A DNA stretch of 64,000 bases, taken from Flaccisagitta enflata. Its lineage: Eukaryota > Chaetognatha > Sagittoidea > Aphragmophora. Shown here one piece after another: positions 49,203 through 62,148 of this stretch (its first letter is position 1; every line of letters begins with the position of its first letter). The stretch lies in NCBI GenBank assembly GCA_965153355.1, contig OZ231128.1, positions 38,502,001 through 38,566,000 on the forward strand. The letters are read 5' to 3'. Both the position numbers and the translations under genes were made by a program. Under the pieces are notes generated by a model. The model did not search any database, had not been told where the DNA came from, and saw only the letters and a program-made list of their open reading frames with translations.

Positions 49203-50189
49203 CAGTGCGGCTCAAAAAAAAGTTTTAGGTCTTTTACATGTTATATTGCAGGTATTTATTGATAGATCTTAAAAAAATCTATAATGAAATTAAAGAGTTT
49301 TAAATTATGAAGCATATGCCACCAAGCACAATTATGTCGGTCAAACGGTTTGAAAGTAACAGTAGTTTGAAGTTGATGTCCCAAAAATCTGTTTGGAAAA
49401 AAGCTAGCTTTGGCAACCAAAAAAATCAAACTGCTTGTTTGTCAGTGTTTCACATACAAGCAATGAGTAAAACATAGCAAAATCCATGACCATTTTGAAG
49501 CTCTGCGAAAGACTTTTCAAACGAGACCTTGCTGGATGTCCTAGCTCTATTGCTTTAGAAATGGCGTTAGGATGAAGATAGGTGGTAAATAATTTGCAAA
49601 TCTACTATATGATTTTCATGGCTTGTCTTTATTTTAATATAAAAGTTAAACATATTGAGTTAAAAAATCTTTCTTGGCGCCATTTTGAAGAAAATTTGAA
49701 GCTCTTCAATTTGCTCATGGATAAAGAGTAGCTAAGATAATCTTGAGCTGCATCATTGTTAAAAATGGAATGACTGAAATTGTTCTTTGGAAAAACATGA
49801 AATGAGCATTTTTTTCAATCAGTGATTTTTTTCTTCAAACCTTTGCCATTTCTAAATGAAAAAAGCTACAGTGACCAGCAACATCCCATTTGGAAGATTT
49901 TTCGCAGAGCTTTCAAATGGTCATTTTTATGGTTCTGGCTCACAGTTAAGCAGTTTAGTGCTCGCTTTCGATGGACTAAAAGGCATTTAGGTGATGAAAC
50001 CTCAAAAAACCCTTGCAACTTGTTTTTTTTTATACTGCGCCATTCTTTCAGTTTCTAGTCAAACTGTGAAGGTTCATTTAAGTATTGTAGTTCAAATTAT
50101 AAATGATAAAGAAAAAATAGTTAAAAAGTTATGTCCATTGCTTTAATAAGGATTTAATACTACCTAAAACTTTTTTTTGAGCCGCACTG
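49203..50189. mobile_element. Non-autonomous Tc1/mariner-like element, 987 bp
   Basis: Long inverted ends begin CAGTGCGGCTCAAAAAAAAG, then TTTTAGGT, at both sides without mismatch. The right flank is TA; the left is AA, probably a mutated TA. The interior is AT-rich with no transposase. A more decayed copy lies in inverse at 24754-25735. Confidence 0.8.
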
Positions 50190-50267
50190 TATTTCTACGA
50201 TTAACTATCCTCGAATTGAGCATGAATGAATAGTCAAGATACAGATATCATGATCCAGTTTTTATTG

Positions 50268-50480
50268 AAACAAGGCCGGATACACCCTAGTCGCGTGCGG
50301 GTGGGCAGGGGCAGTGCTGGAGAAGGTCACTAGGGCATCTGGGCAGGAGCCGTATGCTCAAAAAAGCTCAAAAACGCCAAAAAAGTAAAGAGGGGACCGA
50401 CCGACCGACCAACCAACTGACAGACCAACCGACCAACGGACCGACAATGCGGGGTGTAGAGTCGCGTAGCACGCGACTAA
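50268..50480 (-). repeat. Hairpin-ended element, full-length copy
   Basis: On the minus strand it starts AGTCGCGTGCTACGCGACTC and ends GCCCGCACGCGACTAGGG, then a TGTATCCGGCC segment and TTGTTT. It is very similar to 4686-4897 and 55860-56070. Confidence 0.8.
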
Positions 50481-50818
50481 AAATTTTTAAAAACCGAAAT
50501 AGACAAATACCTTCTAATGCTGCGATTCCCTCTCCAAACAACGTGGAAGCAGCAATGGATAATATTAATAATGCGACTGTGATGATTTTTTTGTTTCGTG
50601 ATGGCATCTTTGGGTTAGTTGCACGTGCTTTGGAAGCACAAAAGTCCACACATAAAATATTATTTTGCGCTCATGCGAAGGTCATGCCAAAACTCGGCTT
50701 TTTTTCTCGAGTGCACGCAACGGTACCGAGATTCTTGAAACCGGCTAAAATAAGAAACACAATGGTTGAGTTAGGGTATCTTGATTATGCAACCTCTTTG
50801 TTAGAGCTTTATCAATGA
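50481..50818 (+). other. Open frame of about 110 codons, unrecognised
   Basis: The sequence following the hairpin element stays open to 50818 with ordinary composition (SNAAIPSPNNVEAAMDNINN, then FRDGIFGLVARALEAQKS). The same frame starts artificially inside the hairpin element at 50354. I see no splice sites that decide it and recognise no family; it may be a fragment of a gene or chance. Confidence 0.2.
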
Positions 50819-51357
50819 TCAATATTGACCCAATAATACTAACATGTACTTGATCGTTGCTTATCATTTGCAAGTTGTAATAACTTATAAACACAACCCG
50901 TGTTATCAACCCGCATTCAGGAAAAAAACCGAAAGAATAGATAAGAAATCAACCAAAAAAGGGCGAAGGTCGTTGTTATTCTGCCTGTCTCTTTCTCTAA
51001 CTCTCTTATCAACCACCTTTCCGTATTTAGATGCGCCGACGCACCTCTGTAAATGCCTGTATCTGTTGATCGGTCGGTCGGTCAGTCGGTTGGTTGGTCA
51101 GCTTTAGCAACACAATTCACAGGGTGCACCTTTTGGCCTTGTCCCTAATTATATATTTGTCGAAACATAGTCTAATTGACGTATTTGAAATACGTTTTTA
51201 TTTCCGTAATCCGTACGGCTGCCTTTATATTTGTATATGTAAGACTTATTCTAAATTTTGGGCCAAATTTACCCTTCAGATAGCCAGCAGACGTTCTGTT
51301 ATGCCCCCATATTCATAGGGGAAGGCCGGTTCGTGATTAAATTAGTACTTTATTGTA
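50819..51357. other. No gene seen
   Basis: Contains a short GGTCGGTCGGTCAGTCGGTT hairpin-element remnant at 51063-51100. Confidence 0.4.
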
Positions 51358-52135
51358 TTAAGGCCACGATGGAGGTCGGAGTGATGACCCTGCCCTGACC
51401 CTGCCCAGTCATAGTGAAATCCGTGGTCAAATCAACTCTTTTCTTCTCTTTGAGGAAAAGGGATTAAATAATTCGATCACAGACTTCTACCCCGGGCAAG
51501 GGCCAGATAGCTTGTGATTTACATTGCCCTCAGACACACAAATAAGGTAAAAAAATTTAATCAACCTTGCCCTGTAAAATATTTTTAGTAAATTTCACTT
51601 TTGTTCCTCTTCATCTAAAACGCGCAATAGGATGGTTTTCGATTTTAGGGCTCACTTAGCAACACGTGTTTTGTCTGTCTGCAGCTGCAACTGCAAATCT
51701 ATGCCTGTTCTGTCATATCAGCTTACATTTTCAACCCGATATATACGAGCGGTGTAAAAATCTCCTCGTTACTTGAATCTATTTCTTTAAGTTGCTTACT
51801 CTTCGTTTTTTTAATTTACCAGAACGTAGATTTATTTTTTTTTACTGTGAAGCCAGAATTTGATCAAATCGGGTCTGTGACTGCGATTGATTCTTCTAAG
51901 TAGAAATGCGGCTATTACGATTGGAAGATAATCCAGCATCAAAATGCGAGCCAGTAAGAGAGAGAGAGAGCGAGAGCGAGAGCAAGATCGAGAGCGAGCG
52001 AGAGCAACAAGGGCGACAGAGACAGAGAGACAGAGAGACAGAGAGAGTTTGAACAACCCACAAACTGCCTGGCTAACACTATTTGGAGTTTTTAGATTTT
52101 GTGTGCGGGAAATCATGCGGGTTTTGTTGGTGTGA

Positions 52136-52137
<2 letters not shown>

Positions 52138-52200
<63 letters not shown>

Positions 52201-52201
52201 C

Positions 52202-52238
<37 letters not shown>

Positions 52239-52315
52239 GGTACACCCTCACACACACGCACGCGCGAACGCACATGCAGTAGTGTACACTATCGTCTATC
52301 GTTCATCACTAAACT

Positions 52316-52413
<98 letters not shown>

Positions 52414-52460
52414 TACGCACACACATGCACACACGCGCACACACACGCACATGTCAGAGT
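52138..52460. repeat. (GA)n, (GACA)n and (CA)n arrays
   Basis: The inverted equivalent of 8041-8430 in copy 1. The GA part is shorter than in copy 1. Confidence 0.95.
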
Positions 52461-52918
52461 GCCGGAATCGGCTGAAACTGGCTTTCCCCCGCCATCATCT
52501 GTTTCCTTTGCTTATATGCGATCAAATGAGCCGTCGCGCGATTTTCAAAAAAATCAGAAACCATCACTAGGGTGACCATGAAGCTTTCATAGAAATCTAT
52601 GGCGGAGGCAAAATTTGCATAATAAGAATATTGATTCCAATGCTAATTCAATACAAACTTCAACCACACCCTAACGATGGTTCCCGATCGAATTAAAGGT
52701 CGCGCAATGGCTTGTTTGACAGGACTTGTGGAAAATAAAAAGATGATGACGGGGGACACCAGTTTTGCCTTTTTTTGGCACCCTGACACTCGTAACACAC
52801 ACACGCACACACACATTCACACAAACACACTCCTACAGAGACAATGAGAGATAGGAGCAGACAGAGAGACAGGGACGGACAGATGCAGCATACAAGAACA
52901 GACCGACAGACATACGTA

Positions 52919-53545
52919 CTGGGTGGTCAAAAAAAAAGTGACCAAGCTAGAATTTTCTCCAATAGGTTTTAAATTTTTTTTATAAGTTGATATTTTAAAA
53001 ATGAAATATAGTGTATAAAAAAAATGATTTTTTCAAACAATTAACTATATAAGTATAAAAAAGTAAAATGTTTGCATAGATCAGTAATAACATAAATATC
53101 AGCTAATTTGAAAAAACACGTACCTTAACTAGGTCATGTCTGATATAAACATAATTAATTGTAAGTCTCCAAGCTTTGGTTAAAGAGATTTGAATAGAAA
53201 ACAAAAGAATGTTTTTAAGAAGTATCTTTTGTTTTGTTGTATGCATGTATTTTTAAAATTTTTTTCAAGGTTTCGAGTCATCTTTAACTATAAATAGTGA
53301 ATCTGTAATAAGATTTTAGTTTTTATACAAAAAAATTTTTCAAAAAATCAAAGCGGTCTAAAATGAAATTGAGTCTATTATAAATAGCTCCAAATATAAA
53401 AAAGATATACAAAAATTACAATAATGAAAAAAATTATCCTGTACCATGTCTTTTTAGCAAAAAAAGAATTTTTTTCATAAACATTTTTTTATAAAAGATA
53501 TAAGGAAACAAAAAAACCACTTTTTTTTTGACCACCCGTTACAAA
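52919..53545. mobile_element. MITE with GGGTGGTCAAAAAAAAAGTG ends, copy 2
   Basis: The inverted equivalent of 6951-7570. Confidence 0.65.
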
Positions 53546-53809
53546 CCAACAGACGAACAGATAGATGGACGGACAGCACTGAGAAAACCAATGGCAGGAA
53601 TCTATTTGCTTACACATCCAAGATATTCTTATGTTCTTATCAAGTAATCATGGACCCGCTCTTATTTCCACTGTGGCTACATCTACGGCAAGGTCTGGTT
53701 TGCGAAGATATGCAGTCAAAGGCGGTCTAGTCGGAAACAAAAAGACATCAGGAGATGAGGGTGGAAGACTTCAACATGACAACGCGGTGGAGCTTCTACT
53801 CAGAGCAGT

Positions 53810-54435
<626 letters not shown>

Positions 54436-54658
54436 CAAAAACATTCAATCTAGAACCCAAAAAAAGTTGAAAAATGAAATGCAACAGAGCGGCCTAAACA
54501 ACAACAACAACGCCAGCAACAACAGCAACGCTGACAATCGAAGTTTCAACATCTGGTAAAGACTAAAGATGAAAAAACAAGGCCGGATACACGGCCAACA
54601 CCAGTCGCAGACGGGTGGGCAGGGGCAGAAATGCCGTTTTCGCAGTTTGCAATATGTG

Positions 54659-54903
<245 letters not shown>

Positions 54904-55010
54904 CAGATTTTGACTCTGGTATTGAATTCTCTTGCTCATCCAACAGATCTTCTAGCATCTGGTGCTGAATCCTAAGTTTCAACAGCGACAGCGACGGCTG
55001 CCATGTTAGT

Positions 55011-55193
55011 TTGAAATGCGTTCGTTTGGATATTACGGCATCAGATATTAGGCCATGGCAACTTCATCCTACGAGACATGTCGAGAAAGTCTTTGGGCTT
55101 GTAGGCATTTGCTATGCTTTGTTGGTTCTGCAGTCTTTGCCGTTACATGTGATTGAGGGGGTTGGAATCAATCAAGCGGACACACAAACATAA
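55011..55193 (+). other. 60-codon frame kept in both TTAA copies (copy 2)
   Basis: Equivalent of 5552-5734 with about three residue differences. No family recognised. Confidence 0.2.
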
Positions 55194-55334
55194 GAGGTGG
55201 GAGTCAAGTCAGAAAAGGGCCTGTTTCTACACATGAAAATCGCGTTTTTAACAGGCTACTCAGTCACTTGCTATGTTCGTTTGCTCGCATCGCCCACTCA
55301 GCTAGCTCACTCTAAAGTACTTCAACTTGCTACG

Positions 55335-55600
55335 GTCGCTTGCTCCGCTCACAGGCTCGCTCCACTCACAGGCTTGCTCCGCTCACAGGCTCACTCCACT
55401 CACAGGCTTGCCCCGCTCATGGGCTCGCTCCACTCACCGGCTAACTCCACTCGCCGGCTAACTCCACTCACCGGCTCACTCCGCTCACAAGCTCGCTCTG
55501 CTCACAGGCTTGCTCCGCTCACAGGCTTGCTCCGCTCACGGGCTCGCTCAATTCACGGTCTTGCTCCATTCACTGGCTTGCTCCACTCACAGGCTGACTT
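55335..55600. repeat. 17-bp minisatellite, copy 2
   Basis: Inverse of 5153-5407, with units of aggcttgctccgctcac. Confidence 0.8.
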
Positions 55601-55859
55601 GTACATGGTTAGAGCTGGTGTAGATGGGGGTTGGATGCCCCTGCCCACCCGTCCGCAACGATATTGCAACGATATTGTAACTCCGCGTTACTTGTTTTTA
55701 AAGATCTGCACCCTGTCTTTTGTCAACATTTTCTGTCCCTCTGCCTTTCTCTTCTATCCGTATTTCCATCCGTCCGTCTCTGTCTGTAGCGCCTCATGAA
55801 AACTCGCGCAAATCTTGGCAAAAGATGTGTTTGGTTGTTCGATGGATCGTTTTCTTTTT

Positions 55860-57000
55860 AGTCGCGTGCTACGCGACTCTACACCCCGCTATGTCGGTCC
55901 GTTGGTCGGTCGGTCCGCTGGTCGGTCGGTCGGTTGGTCCCAATTTTACTTTATCGGCGTTTTTGAGCTTTTTGAGCATACAGCTCCTGCCCAGATGCCC
56001 TAGTGACCTTCTCTGGCACTGCTCCTGCCCACCCGTACGTGACTAGGGTAGCCGTGTAACCGGCCTTGTTTCGGAAATATTTTGATAATGACCAATCCTA
56101 ACATACATTTCTCTTACAGTCAAAACTGGAAAAAAGGGTTCAGTGAAGAAAGAAAAAATATCATCAATTTCCGAGAATAGCAAGTCATTGAAGTCGGACC
56201 ATGCGCTTGCTGCTAACTTGTTATAAAACCTTGACATTATTCAAATAAAAGTCTACTTCATCATTATATAATTCTCTAGCCATGAGTGGCAAGTGGTAGT
56301 TTCATCTTACATTATCCGTGCTGATTTTATCTCTTATATTTTTTTTCCCGTGATCTTGTTGCGAAATGTATGTCCAACTTCTTTGCCAATTACAAAACAA
56401 AACAACAACAATAACAACCAAAGTTGCTTTCACAGGTCCTACGCTTCTTTTTAGTTGCGGACACGCGACTCTACACCTTGCCGTGTCGGTCGGTCGGTAG
56501 TTCACATTTCTGAATTCCGAGCGGTTTTTGCATTACTACTCCTGCCCAACCGTCCGCGACTGGATTGCCGTGTATCCGGCCTTGTTCTTGTCATGGGCGG
56601 CTCTACACCTTGCCGTGTCTGTCCCTCGGTCCCTCCGCCCGTCACATTTTTCAATTGCAAGCGGTTTTCGGGCAGCGGCCCCGAGAGAAACGAAGTCCTG
56701 TAGATCACAGCGGGATTTTTGTTTGTTCGTCTGTTCCTTTGTTTATTTGTTTGTCCCCCCCCCAGCCCTCTTAGGCCTGAAATCTGCCCTCTCAGGCCGG
56801 AATTCTGCCCTCGCAGGCCTTGGATCTGCCTTCTCAGGCCTGTAATCTGTCCTCTCAGGACATTTATCTGCCCTCTCAGATTCAAAACCTGGGAGGACAG
56901 ATTTCAGGCCTGAGAGGGTAGATTTCAGGCCTGAGAGGAAAGATTTCAGACACGAGACGGACAAAGCCTCTTATAGAGTTGCGTGTCCGCAACTAAAAAA
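55860..57000. repeat. Hairpin elements and 21-bp foldback, copy 2
   Basis: Hairpin-ended elements at 55860-56070 and about 56452-56590 (plus) and a hairpin end at about 56955-57000 (minus). Between them lies the AGGCCTGAAATCTGCCCTCT foldback (56765-56950). Equivalent to 3748-4897 of copy 1. Confidence 0.7.
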
Positions 57001-57519
57001 CATGAAGGGAAACTTTGCCATAACATGCGTCCTTCTGCCTTATAGGGAACCAAAAGAAAATTCGATGATCTAATGTGAATAGATAAAATGAATGGGTAGA
57101 AGTGAATAGAGGGGATGAACATTTCATATCCATTGTAGGTGGATCTCCGTTATACTTGGGTCTGTTATAGCGAGGTGTAACTGTACGGAGAGGGTGGTGT
57201 GACTGCATTTATTCACAGGTCTCTGACTGATGACACAGTTGGCTCGATGGACAGGAGAAAAGATACTGTCAGTCTGTCATTTTAGCTGGGACAAATCACT
57301 CAATTGGTAATCAGTCAATTTTTGCAACAAGCATTCATATTTATGCTGGAATCAGTGTAATCTGCATATCTCTGCCTTACTTACGCTGATGCCAACATGC
57401 GTTGGTTTCGTGTCCGAACTTACTCTTCAGAGAGTAAATCACAGCTGGCGGAGGGTGATTGACTTACAGAAACAGTAAAATTTTTTTTATCTATACCAAT
57501 TGTTTTAGGCCAACAATCA

Positions 57520-57605
57520 CTAGCCGACTCAGCAGAGTAGTGGTTTGGTGGGCGCCTTGAAAACACAAGGTTTCGAATTCGAATCTGGAGTGGGCCCAGT
57601 CTTTT
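57520..57605 (+). ncRNA. tRNA-like (SINE-type) segment, copy 2
   Basis: The same features as 3111-3195: an A-box-like CAGCAGAGTAGTGG and a B-box-like ATTCGAATC. It differs from copy 1 around the T-arm (TTTCGAATTCGAATC). Confidence 0.4.
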
Positions 57606-57790
57606 TTCCTTCAAGACGATTGAGTTCTCTCTGATTTTCTGTGTTGTAGCTGCAAACTAGCGTCGATTTTTTTTTATATCGTCTCATCTTAGAAAATATG
57701 GAATGGGCACAGCGTTGAAATCAGTGACCGCTCATTTACTCACCGAATTTTGGTTGCAAAATATGAGGGGTATGTTTATTGTGGCCTTAA

Positions 57791-58025
57791 AAGCCATTGG
57801 TGAAATTAGCAAAGTCGCTGATTTCACAACACCATGTGTTAATATCACTAACTCTGCATTCTCCCAGCTGTACTATTGACAAACAAATTACTTTCCTGAT
57901 AAAACTTTCTAGTTGATTAGTGCCTGACTAGTATTGGGTGGATATGCCTACACTTTGAATGATCTTATTGATTTATGCCACGTGCTATTGGTTCGTCAAG
58001 AAAAATGTAAACATTTTCTTAAAGT
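57791..58025. other. Left part of repeat unit S, then unassigned DNA
   Basis: 57791-57885 matches 23075-23168 in inverse. The remainder to the GTT array shows nothing recognisable. Confidence 0.6.
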
Positions 58026-58028
58026 GAT

Positions 58029-58123
58029 CGTTGTTGCTGGTTGTTGTTGTTGTTGTCGTTGAAAGTGTTGTTGTTAATGTTGTTGTTGTTGTTGTTGTTG
58101 TTGTAATTGTTGGTCGTTGTTGC

Positions 58124-58160
<37 letters not shown>

Positions 58161-58190
58161 GATGTTTTCGTTGTTGTTGTTGTTGTTGTT

Positions 58191-58262
<72 letters not shown>

Positions 58263-58318
58263 GATTGTTGTTGTTGATATTTTGTTGTTGTTAATATGTT
58301 TTTGTTAATATGTTGTTG

Positions 58319-58409
<91 letters not shown>

Positions 58410-58411
58410 AA

Positions 58412-58463
<52 letters not shown>

Positions 58464-58508
58464 GCTGTTGCTGTTGTTGCTGCCGCTATTGTTGTTGTTG
58501 TTGCTGCT

Positions 58509-58543
<35 letters not shown>

Positions 58544-58550
58544 GTCAATA
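58029..58550. repeat. (GTT)n array
   Basis: About 500 bp of GTT with GAT, AAT, GCT and GCC interruptions. Leu, Val and Thr frames over it are artefacts. Confidence 0.95.
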
Positions 58551-58559
58551 AGCAAAGTA

Positions 58560-58830
58560 TTCATGTTTGTTTGAGCATGCAAATACAAGAAATCATATTC
58601 ATGAGCATAGCTGCACATCTGTGAAGGTGTTTTTGAGCATTTAAGCTCATTTAGCTCATTTAGCTCAGTAATTCATTTCTTATTTTAAATGCAATAAATG
58701 AATAAATATTTCGATACATGTTTAAGCAAGCAGATACAAGAAAGCATGCCAATGAGCAGAGCTGCTTATCTCTGAGGGCGTTTTATAGCATTCTAGCTCA
58801 TTTAGCTCATTTAGCTTCAAATAAGAAAAA
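58560..58830. repeat. Direct repeat of about 155 bp
   Basis: 58560-58675 and 58715-58820 share TTTGAGCATGCAAATACAAG / TTAAGCAAGCAGATACAAG-type starts, GAGCATAGCTGC / GAGCAGAGCTGC and AGCTCATTTAGCTCATTTAG ends. Confidence 0.65.
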
Positions 58831-58942
58831 TACAGGGACTGAAGATAAAAGCTTGGTGAAAACTGATCAATGCTTACAATTTTTTTCCTCACGGCGACAG
58901 CCGCCATTACTGGTGCTTTGTTGTTGCTGATATGTCGCTGTT

Positions 58943-58944
<2 letters not shown>

Positions 58945-58999
<55 letters not shown>

Positions 59000-59065
59000 C
59001 ACACTCTCCAACTCACACTCTCTCCATCTCACACTCTCTCCAACTTACACTCTCTCATTCAGTGA
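58945..59065. repeat. (CT)n and ACTCTCTCCAAC repeat
   Basis: CT dinucleotides, then about four units of CTCACACTCTCTCCAA. Confidence 0.9.
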
Positions 59066-59147
59066 GAATTGACAAATGCAATGTATCGTACATGAACGGT
59101 TTTCGCCTAATGAGGCGTCAGAAGAAAGGCCAACTTACTCAGCGCCA

Positions 59148-59180
59148 TAACGACGACGACGATGACGACGACGGCAGTGA

Positions 59181-59214
<34 letters not shown>

Positions 59215-59495
59215 ATCGGTGCCGGCGACGACAACGATGACAACGACGACGATCATGATGACAATGACGACGATGAGCACGACCATGATGAGGATGACGA
59301 TGCTTATCGCCATGATGACGATGATGAAAACGACAATGATGACGACGAAGACAATGATGACGACGACAAGGATGATGACGACGACAACAACGGCAATGAC
59401 AATGACGACGACGACGACGATGATGATGATGACCATGACGATGATGACGATGATGACGACGATGTCGAAGGCGACGAAGACGACGATAACATTTT
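59148..59495. repeat. (GAC/GAT)n array
   Basis: About 345 bp of mixed GAC, GAT and AAC triplets. The 252-codon plus frame over it (58870-59628) is poly-Asp because of the triplets. Its non-repeat ends have no motif; coding is not supported. Confidence 0.85.
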
Positions 59496-59679
59496 GGTAA
59501 CTTCCTCCACTATCGACAGACACGACTTACCATATTTACACACACATCACCACCACCTACCTATGCCTACCAAACCTGCAAAAATGAACTTCTACTACGC
59601 ACGATTTCTTCCATCATACTTTTGCTAGAAATGTAACCATCACTAGTTCCTTAGAACCTGCCTGTTCGTTTATTAAGCT

Positions 59680-59684
59680 GTCCC

Positions 59685-59753
<69 letters not shown>

Positions 59754-59951
59754 CTGTCTGTCTGTCTGTCTGTCTTTCTGTCAGTATGTGTGTCCGCCTT
59801 TCTCTCTGAATATGTGGCTGGCTGTCTGCCTCTGCTTATCTCTCCCCCTTTCTCTCTCATTCTCTCTCTCTCTCTCTCTCTCTTCTTCTTCTTCTTTCTT
59901 TTCTTCTTCTTCTTCTTCTTCTTTCTTCTTCTTCTTTCACTCTCCCTTTCT

Positions 59952-60022
<71 letters not shown>

Positions 60023-60068
60023 TTTTTTAGGCCTATCTTTTGATGTCTGTTTCTGTCTTCTTCTTCTT

Positions 60069-60120
<52 letters not shown>
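59680..60120. repeat. (TGTC)n, (CT)n and (CTT)n arrays
   Basis: TGTC at 59685-59780, CT at about 59863-59883, CTT at 59883-59940, CT at 59955-60018 and 60070-60118. Confidence 0.95.
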
Positions 60121-60121
<1 letters not shown>

Positions 60122-60124
60122 CTC

Positions 60125-60930
60125 TCTTCAAGCGTCACAATCATATTAATGCAGAAACTGCCAAGCATTGAAGCAGTAAAGAGACGTGATTTGATGTTTG
60201 TGATGTTTCCCCACAAGAGAGTGAGTCGAGGTAAAAGACATGGAGCCAGTGTTGTAAACAAAGTAGAAGGAATACATGAGAGAAACCCCAGAGCACTTGT
60301 TGCTTAGGAAAACCTTATATTCACCTAGTCGTAATAAATCTGTTGTTTTTTTTTTCTTTTTTTTTCAAAATCATTTCTTTAACCTGAAGGGTGAATAAGT
60401 CTATCACGCTTTTGGCTGAAAAGCTTAAGTAATTTGCCATTAAAATGAACAAAAAAATAAGAAGAGTGATGATGTTATTCTGAGATGCTATTCAATTTTA
60501 AGTATAATTGATTGAGATTATATTTGTCAACATAGAATGCGACAATACAAGCAACAGTCATAATTCACAAAACTACAAATCTACTACAGAGGCACATGTA
60601 CCAACGTAATTCCTAAAGTAGAAACATTAAGGTACCAGATCTCTTTCTCTCCCTTCTGCCTCCCCCTGGAAGGCTGCCAAAAACTTCAGTGTCTCATCAT
60701 CATGAGAGAGCAAACAATTATAGATTCAAGTACATAGATTCAAGTACATAGATTCAAGTACAAAGATGAATTGGATTGAAAGATAAGTTGTAGTTTGTTG
60801 AAGAACGTGTCAATACAGAGTTGAAAAAAAAATAAAGAACTTACCTTGTGACCAATCTTACACAAAGTTATGTCCATGTGACTGAAGCAAAGTCAAAGAA
60901 GTCAGGAAAGAAAGTGATGAAAAAAGCTCA
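60125..60930. other. No gene seen
   Basis: AT-rich DNA. Three tandem copies of TAGATTCAAGTACA lie at about 60720-60765. No supported frame. Confidence 0.4.
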
Positions 60931-60931
60931 G

Positions 60932-61050
<119 letters not shown>

Positions 61051-61279
61051 AGACAGATACATAGGTTGAGGATAGCGATATGGAGAAAGAGATAGACATA
61101 GAATAGATTTTTGGACTTTTGGACAGACAGAAATATAGAGAAAAGGTGACGTCCAGATAGAAACAGAAGTACAGAAAGATATGAGACAGAAACAAAGTCA
61201 TTAAGATAAACAGACAAAAAGATTAATTATCTAAACTGAGACAGAAAGATAAAAAGATAGACAGAGATCGGCAGAGACT

Positions 61280-61810
<531 letters not shown>

Positions 61811-61989
61811 TGGGTCTTGGGAGGAGTGAAAGGCAATTCGTTCCCATCAGTGCGAGTCCTTATCGCTTTACTGCAATGAGACCAGGTCATCGTCCTTGGT
61901 AGCTGGAGAAAATTACTTAGAGTCTACAGTTATAAGTTGGGTTTATCTATTTTATATAAGGAAATCCCGCTTCAATTACCTCTTGGGCC

Positions 61990-62145
61990 TGATTCATTAC
62001 CCCTCAGGACGTCTGGAAATTCCCCCCTGTGGCCTACAGGACATCGGCCCTTTGGGGCCGCTGCCCTGCTCTCACTTCACTACTTCACCTGATCACTCCA
62101 AGCAGGGCATCTGGTACCGCTGACCATGTGCGATCCTTGGATGAC
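61990..62145. repeat. Family-2 foldback arm
   Basis: CCCCCCTGTGGCCTACAGGA then CATCGGCCCTTTGGGG and a GCAGGGCATCTGGTACCGCT end. It is the inverse of 941-1060, including the CTAGTCATCC flank. Confidence 0.7.
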
Positions 62146-62148
62146 TAG

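Noticed and set aside
58870-59628. 252-codon frame with a long poly-Asp region
   Set aside because: GAC/GAT triplets keep it open and the ends have no motif. No splice or regulatory signal supports it.
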